A DNA stretch of 64,000 bases from UBA4312 sp040266995 (GTDB taxonomy: Bacteria > Bacillota_I > Bacilli_A > Erysipelotrichales > Erysipelotrichaceae), in the NCBI GenBank assembly GCA_040266995.1, contig JAWRHV010000010.1, positions 45,690 to 109,689 on the forward strand. Reading direction: 5' to 3'. The notes beneath the pieces were generated by a model that saw only the letters and a list, made by a program, of their open reading frames with translations, ran no database searches and had not been told where the DNA came from. Position 1 is the first letter of the stretch. Each line of letters opens with the position of its first letter. Shown here in pieces: positions 59,887 through 64,000 of this stretch. The position numbers were made by a program, and so were the translations under genes.

Positions 59887-61065
59887 ATGGATAAACCAAT
59901 GAAGTGCCTGCGCTGTCATAATACAGATCCTGCTTTCTTTTACAAGGATCATGGAAGCTGGTATTGCCGAAAGTGTATTTCCTCTTCACGTCTGGATGCA
60001 GGGTTACGAGTGCCCAAAAATGCATATCGTTCACGAAAGGTATCGGTACGCCCGATCATGAAATTCGCGTATACAAAGGCACAGGAACAAATTGTTCAAC
60101 AGATCCTGGATGGCCTTCGACAAAAGAAGGATCTGTTCGTATATGCGGCCACCGGTGCCGGAAAAACAGAAATCACCTATGAAGCCATCTGTATGTATCT
60201 GGCAAAAGGAAAAAAGATCGGCTTTGCGATCAGTCGAAGACAGGTAGTACTGGAAATTACGGATCGACTGCGGCAGGCATTCCCGTCCTTGTCGGTAGTT
60301 CCTGTAACCAAAGGATATACCGATGTTATCGATGGCGATATTATCGTCTGTACGATGCATCAGCTGTATCGCTATCCGTCTACCTTTGATCTTCTGATCT
60401 ATGATGAAGTGGATGCCTTTCCTTTTGCGGGCAATGAAGTTTTGAAACAAATCTCTTTGCAGGCATGTAAAGGACAGCGCTTATATTTAAGCGCAACGCC
60501 GGATGAAGAGAATTTTAAGGAAATTGAAAAAGGCTCGATGAAGATGGTCTGTCTGTTTGAAAGACCGCATCAACATCCTTTAATAGTGCCACAGGTACGT
60601 AAGGGTTCCTGGATCGCGCAAATCGTATGGATCCTTTTCTATTGCAGGCAATGGGTCAAGGATAAGAAACAGATCCTTGTGTTTGTACCGCGTAAAAAGG
60701 ATGCTGAAAGAATAGCTCATCTGCTGACTCTGCTGGTCAGGGTAAAGCCGATCCACTCCGATACACTGGATAAAGATGAAATCATGGAACAATTTCATCA
60801 CAAGGAGCTGGATGTTCTGGTTTGTACCACCTTGTTGGAAAGAGGCATTACCGTACCGAGTGTCCAAGTATTGGTTTACCATGCCGATCACAGTGTATTC
60901 ACGACAGCCAGCTTGATCCAGATCTTCGGAAGGGTCGGGCGAAGCTTTCAGGATCCGGAAGGAAGGGGAATCTGTTTATGTCAAACCGCCAGCGACTCGA
61001 TACGTGGCTGCATTCGACAGCTGCAGTGGATGAACCGGTCTGCACGATCTGTGGCCAGCCGTTAG
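59887..61065 (+). CDS. comFA: Late competence helicase ComFA
   Basis: A 392-residue DEAD-like ATPase. An N-terminal CxxC pair (CLRCHN and YCRKC) makes the zinc finger; ATGAGKTEITYEA is Walker A, IYDEVDAFPF Walker B, LYLSATPDEE motif III, and QIFGRVGRSF motif VI. It drives single-stranded DNA through the ComEC channel during transformation. No ribosome-binding site precedes the ATG; a weak TTGTCG-16-TATTAG promoter ends five bases before it. It overlaps comFC by 88 bases. Confidence 0.9.
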   Translation: MDKPMKCLRCHNTDPAFFYKDHGSWYCRKCISSSRLDAGLRVPKNAYRSRKVSVRPIMKFAYTKAQEQIVQQILDGLRQKKDLFVYAATGAGKTEITYEAICMYLAKGKKIGFAISRRQVVLEITDRLRQAFPSLSVVPVTKGYTDVIDGDIIVCTMHQLYRYPSTFDLLIYDEVDAFPFAGNEVLKQISLQACKGQRLYLSATPDEENFKEIEKGSMKMVCLFERPHQHPLIVPQVRKGSWIAQIVWILFYCRQWVKDKKQILVFVPRKKDAERIAHLLTLLVRVKPIHSDTLDKDEIMEQFHHKELDVLVCTTLLERGITVPSVQVLVYHADHSVFTTASLIQIFGRVGRSFQDPEGRGICLCQTASDSIRGCIRQLQWMNRSARSVASR

Positions 61066-61658
61066 ACTGGATTACCGACTTATTTGAAGCGGATATTCTA
61101 TGTAGAGAGTGTCGGGAACAGTTTCTTGTTCATAAAAAGATATATCAAATACAGGGAATCTGCTGGTGTGTGCTCTATGAATACAACGAATGGCTGGAAC
61201 GCTTGTTATTTCAGTACAAGGAACAAAAAGATATTGCCCTGGCACCTGTCTTTTTGTATCCGTATCGAAAGAAAATAAGAAAGGCCTTTCGCAATTATGA
61301 TGTCTGTGTGGTATGCAGTTCTGAACAAAAGCGTCTAGAGAGAGGATTTGAACCTGTCATTGAGATATTGAAGCCCCAAAATGTGTATTCTCCGCTATAT
61401 AAGACAAGGGACAGAAAACAAAGTTCGGCAAAAAAAAGCGAAAGAAATGAAATTTATAGTGTTATTCAAAGAAAAATGGTGTATCCTTTTATTCATCAAT
61501 CCATTGTATTAGCTGATGACGTTTGTACGACCGGAGCAACACTGATGGCATCTTGTCGGTTGTTGCAGCCCAAAAAAGTATTTGTGCTGGCAGCGCATCC
61601 GCTTTGGATTGAAGAACATAAAGGGAACGTAGTGACAAACCAAAGATGGATTTGGTAG
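60978..61658 (+). CDS. comFC: ComFC phosphoribosyltransferase-like competence protein
   Basis: A 226-residue protein with an N-terminal four-cysteine zinc motif (CTICGQPLDW and CRECREQF) and the PRTase signature IVLADDVCTTGATLMASC. ComFC works with ComFA in DNA uptake. I start at the ATG at 60978, seven bases after AAGGGGAA and inside comFA; a much longer in-frame version at 60822 has no support. The long overlap implies coupled translation. Confidence 0.9.
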   Translation: MSNRQRLDTWLHSTAAVDEPVCTICGQPLDWITDLFEADILCRECREQFLVHKKIYQIQGICWCVLYEYNEWLERLLFQYKEQKDIALAPVFLYPYRKKIRKAFRNYDVCVVCSSEQKRLERGFEPVIEILKPQNVYSPLYKTRDRKQSSAKKSERNEIYSVIQRKMVYPFIHQSIVLADDVCTTGATLMASCRLLQPKKVFVLAAHPLWIEEHKGNVVTNQRWIW

Positions 61659-61682
61659 AATACATGGTAAAGGGGACACATC

Positions 61683-62912
61683 ATGAGAAGGACAAAAGAC
61701 GAGCTGTCGGAATTGATTGATGAGATAGAAAACGATGATACTCTTCATCGGAAGATGGCAGCTTTTAAAGCGAAAAAAGATCGGAAATCGCGTCTGGAAA
61801 AGAATAAAAAGAAGGCGGAAGCCGTAGTTATAGAAACACCGGCAGAACCGGTAAAAAAACCAATCGTTCTGCAAAGAGAAGATACACAAAGTGAATTAGG
61901 AAAAACCAAGGTGATGGGAGCCACTGTTGTGCCGGCGGAAGAAAGCGCAGGAAAGACGGCGGTTTTTGATCCGGGAGAAATTGAAGAAAAGAAGACGACA
62001 CAGAATCAGACAGTCGTTTTGGATGATCAGGAAATACAGACATTATTGGAAGAGGATGAAGATACACCGGTGATCCAAAGAAAGATCATTCATAAGAAAA
62101 AGGCGTCGACAAACAAACAAGCTTCCGGATCGTTCCAAAAAGTTCTTGTAGCGGCTCTCAGTGTTGTGCTGTTGGTTGCGTTGATGGGCGGATTGTTCTA
62201 TCTGATTAACAATGGCACTTTATTCGGTGAACGAACAGAGGAAGTAGAAACCCAGGAGTATAAGGAATTATTGGAATGGGCAGAATCATACAATACGTTA
62301 AGTGAAAGCGAAAAGGACCGAATCATCGAGTTTGAGAGTGTATATAACCATCTGTCCAAAACGCAGAAGGAAACGATCGATGATACCTTGATGGAGCGTA
62401 CCGGAAAGACGTTTAACCAGCTTTTGGCACAGGCGAAATCCTCCAAGAAGAAGAACTCCAAAAATAACAATGTGAAGTCAGCGGAGGAAAAAGCGAAGAT
62501 CAAAGATCAGATTTCCTCTTTGCAGCAACAGCTGGCTGCGGCGCAGAAAACGTATGATGATGCGAGTGCTCAGATAGCGGATCTGCAAACACAGATCGAT
62601 TCTTTAAATGAAGACCTGGCAAAATATGACATGACACAGCTGCAGGCGGATGTAGATGCTGCAACTGCCGCATACAATGCTCTAGGAAGCGATAATGAGT
62701 ATGGTTCTTTGGAGGCGTATCCGGATTATATTGCGGCGATGGATGCATACAATCAGCAGTATCAAGCAATGACGGCAGTACAAAGCCAGATTGATTCTCT
62801 GACTCTTCAGCAGCAGCAGTACCAGACGAATATGGAGACAGCCGCGCAATCCATCAATGATTATACAAACCAAATAAGCAATCTGCAAAATGAGCTAAAT
62901 CAGTATTCTTAG
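61683..62912 (+). CDS. Single-pass membrane protein with extracytoplasmic coiled coil
   Basis: A 409-residue protein I do not recognise. Residues 1-150 are cytoplasmic and highly charged, with short acidic and lysine-rich stretches; about 155-178 is one membrane helix (VALSVVLLVALMGGLFYLI-like); the rest is outside. The outer part starts with a helical segment (EYKELLEWAESYNTLSESEK), a basic linker (KSSKKKNSKNNN), then a long glutamine-rich coiled coil (about 262-405) ending NELNQYS. No catalytic motif, LysM or sortase signal is seen. Such layouts occur in division and wall-scaffold proteins. AAAGGGGACAC precedes the ATG; it follows comFC by 24 bases. Confidence 0.75.
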   Translation: MRRTKDELSELIDEIENDDTLHRKMAAFKAKKDRKSRLEKNKKKAEAVVIETPAEPVKKPIVLQREDTQSELGKTKVMGATVVPAEESAGKTAVFDPGEIEEKKTTQNQTVVLDDQEIQTLLEEDEDTPVIQRKIIHKKKASTNKQASGSFQKVLVAALSVVLLVALMGGLFYLINNGTLFGERTEEVETQEYKELLEWAESYNTLSESEKDRIIEFESVYNHLSKTQKETIDDTLMERTGKTFNQLLAQAKSSKKKNSKNNNVKSAEEKAKIKDQISSLQQQLAAAQKTYDDASAQIADLQTQIDSLNEDLAKYDMTQLQADVDAATAAYNALGSDNEYGSLEAYPDYIAAMDAYNQQYQAMTAVQSQIDSLTLQQQQYQTNMETAAQSINDYTNQISNLQNELNQYS

Positions 62913-63044
62913 GTCATGAAGCGTTTTGTCAAGTGTTTTTTCTGTTTTATTGACGATTGCCTTTTATCGAACGGTAGAACTGTTCACATTTTTTTGCTAT
63001 ACTATGATTGCGTTTATCAAATCGGGATTTGCGGGGAGCATGTT

Positions 63045-63959
63045 ATGAAATACTATTTAAACAAGGAACTTTCCAAAATGGGAAGAAAAAAAGCTCCATC
63101 CAAAATATTTTTATATCCCGTAGTGAATATATTCCTTCAGATGTATACATGTAAATCAGATGATGATGTTTTCGTAAAAAAGTGTTATATTCCGGGATAT
63201 GGTGGTGCAAATCTAAAAACATTTTTGATTGAACCTAAGAATGGTTATAATGAATCGCCGTGCATTGTTTTTTATCATGGTGGTGGCTTTTTGCTGAGGG
63301 CATCAAAAACGCATTATCAAATAGCTAAATGGTATGCAAAAAAAGTTGGATGTAAGGTGGTCTTTGCCGATTATCGTTTGCTACCAAAGTATAAATTTCC
63401 AGTTGCAATTGAAGACTGTTTTGAAACCTACAAGTGGGTTTTAGATAATGCTGATATATTAGGGATTAGTAAGAATAAGGTTGTATTGGCGGGAGATAGT
63501 GCAGGTGCAAATATTTCTGTGGCAGTAACAATGATGGCAAAAGACAGAAATATCCCCTGTCCTAAAGGCAATCTATTGATTTATCCAGTTTTAGATAGGC
63601 GTATGAATACGACATCAATGGAGAAATATACAGATACACCAGTATGGGACTCCCGTCGAAATAAGATGTTTTGGAAAGCTTATTTAAATGAATATACAAA
63701 CGAACAAATAAAATATGCATCACCAATGGAAGCAGAATCATTAATGGGTTTTCCTAATACATATATTGAGGTTGCTGAATTTGATTGTTTACATGATGAG
63801 GGAATTGAATTTGCTAACCGGCTGAAGAAGGAAAATGTTAACGTGGAACTTTATGAAGTAAAGGCCGCATGTCATGGTTTTGAAGATGCGTTAAATAGTG
63901 AGCTTTTACATAAATGTATGGAGCGTCGAGTTAGATGGGTTGGAGAACAATTTGCATAG
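63045..63959 (+). CDS. Alpha/beta hydrolase, hormone-sensitive lipase (HSL) family
   Basis: A 304-residue esterase/lipase-like enzyme. FYHGGGFLLRA is the HGGG oxyanion motif, AGDSAGANIS the nucleophile elbow with serine, EFDCLHDEG the catalytic aspartate and KAACHGFED the histidine, so the triad is complete. HSL-family enzymes hydrolyse short-chain esters. I start at the ATG at 63045 with GGGGAGC upstream and an extended -10 TGCTATACT near 63000. Base composition is visibly more AT-rich than its neighbours, and there is no operon link, which may mean a later arrival. Confidence 0.85.
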   Translation: MKYYLNKELSKMGRKKAPSKIFLYPVVNIFLQMYTCKSDDDVFVKKCYIPGYGGANLKTFLIEPKNGYNESPCIVFYHGGGFLLRASKTHYQIAKWYAKKVGCKVVFADYRLLPKYKFPVAIEDCFETYKWVLDNADILGISKNKVVLAGDSAGANISVAVTMMAKDRNIPCPKGNLLIYPVLDRRMNTTSMEKYTDTPVWDSRRNKMFWKAYLNEYTNEQIKYASPMEAESLMGFPNTYIEVAEFDCLHDEGIEFANRLKKENVNVELYEVKAACHGFEDALNSELLHKCMERRVRWVGEQFA

Positions 63960-64000
63960 CACAAATTCCAGTTTGTCGGACTGTATTCAACCATAAAACA

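Noticed and set aside
60822..60977. N-terminal extension of ComFC
   Set aside because: It lies out of frame inside conserved comFA motifs and has no ribosome-binding site; the zinc-finger start at 60978 is well supported.
1..64000. tRNA/rRNA operons, insertion sequences, prophage or defence genes
   Set aside because: I looked for transposase, integrase, restriction-modification and tRNA signatures on both strands and saw none; the window is almost wholly core chromosome.

Overview
The window is a 64 kb stretch of chromosome surrounding the replication origin of a low-GC Gram-positive bacterium (Bacillota). The gene order (dnaA-dnaN-yaaA-recF-gyrB-gyrA-serS on one side of oriC, rpmH-rnpA-yidC-jag-pth-mfd on the other), the T-box and glmS ribozyme, the DUF1934-argS-rpoE block, the soj/spo0J pair and the CDP-glycerol (teichoic acid) transferases are typical Bacillota. 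Moderate GC, gut-type gene content and missing ebfC, sporulation and tagO/tagA genes nearby suggest an Erysipelotrichia-like anaerobe; that placement is inference.

Layout. 1-4.9 kb: a partial aminotransferase, an acyl-CoA synthetase-like enzyme, the PLP protein YggS, a cell-wall amidase and a divergent flavin reductase/HxlR pair. 5.0-12.4 kb: a minus-strand operon mutS-mutL-miaA-lipid kinase-CNNM-type transporter. 12.4-15.1 kb: a SEDS protein, NAD kinase and a CYTH protein. 15.1-16.4 kb: a small protein with helix-turn-helix, coiled coil and a terminal amphipathic helix (architecture of streptococcal RocS), followed by about 700 bp of AT-rich non-coding DNA carrying eleven CATATG-centred palindromic sites. 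16.4-29.7 kb (minus strand): recR, dnaX (with a perfect ParB site inside it), SRP RNA and tadA, serS with a T-box, gyrA, gyrB, recF, yaaA, dnaN, dnaA. 29.7-30.3 kb: oriC. 30.3-40.7 kb (plus strand): rpmH, rnpA, yidC, jag, pth, mfd, rqcP, a NUDIX hydrolase, an HD hydrolase, a DUF1934 protein, argS, rpoE. 40.7-47.0 kb: a teichoic acid-like export and polymerisation cluster. 47-54.9 kb: RelQ-type (p)ppGpp synthetase, uracil permease, rsmG, parA, parB, glmS with its ribozyme, a DUF5662 protein and a CBS protein. 55-59.5 kb: a Bce-type two-component system with its ABC transporter. 59.6-64 kb: bL31, comFA/comFC, a coiled-coil membrane protein and an alpha/beta hydrolase.

Two signals stand out. First, the RocS-like gene beside its CATATG array, about 1.2 kb from the only perfect parS seen and about 14 kb from oriC, looks like a second origin-proximal segregation or nucleoid-anchoring locus working beside ParAB. 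Second, at least seven genes (yggS, the amidase, mutS, tadA, rsmG, the response regulator, the DUF5662 gene), and nearly the DUF1934 gene, have a -10 box ending only 6-10 bases before the start codon and no properly spaced Shine-Dalgarno site. They are therefore probably translated from leaderless transcripts.
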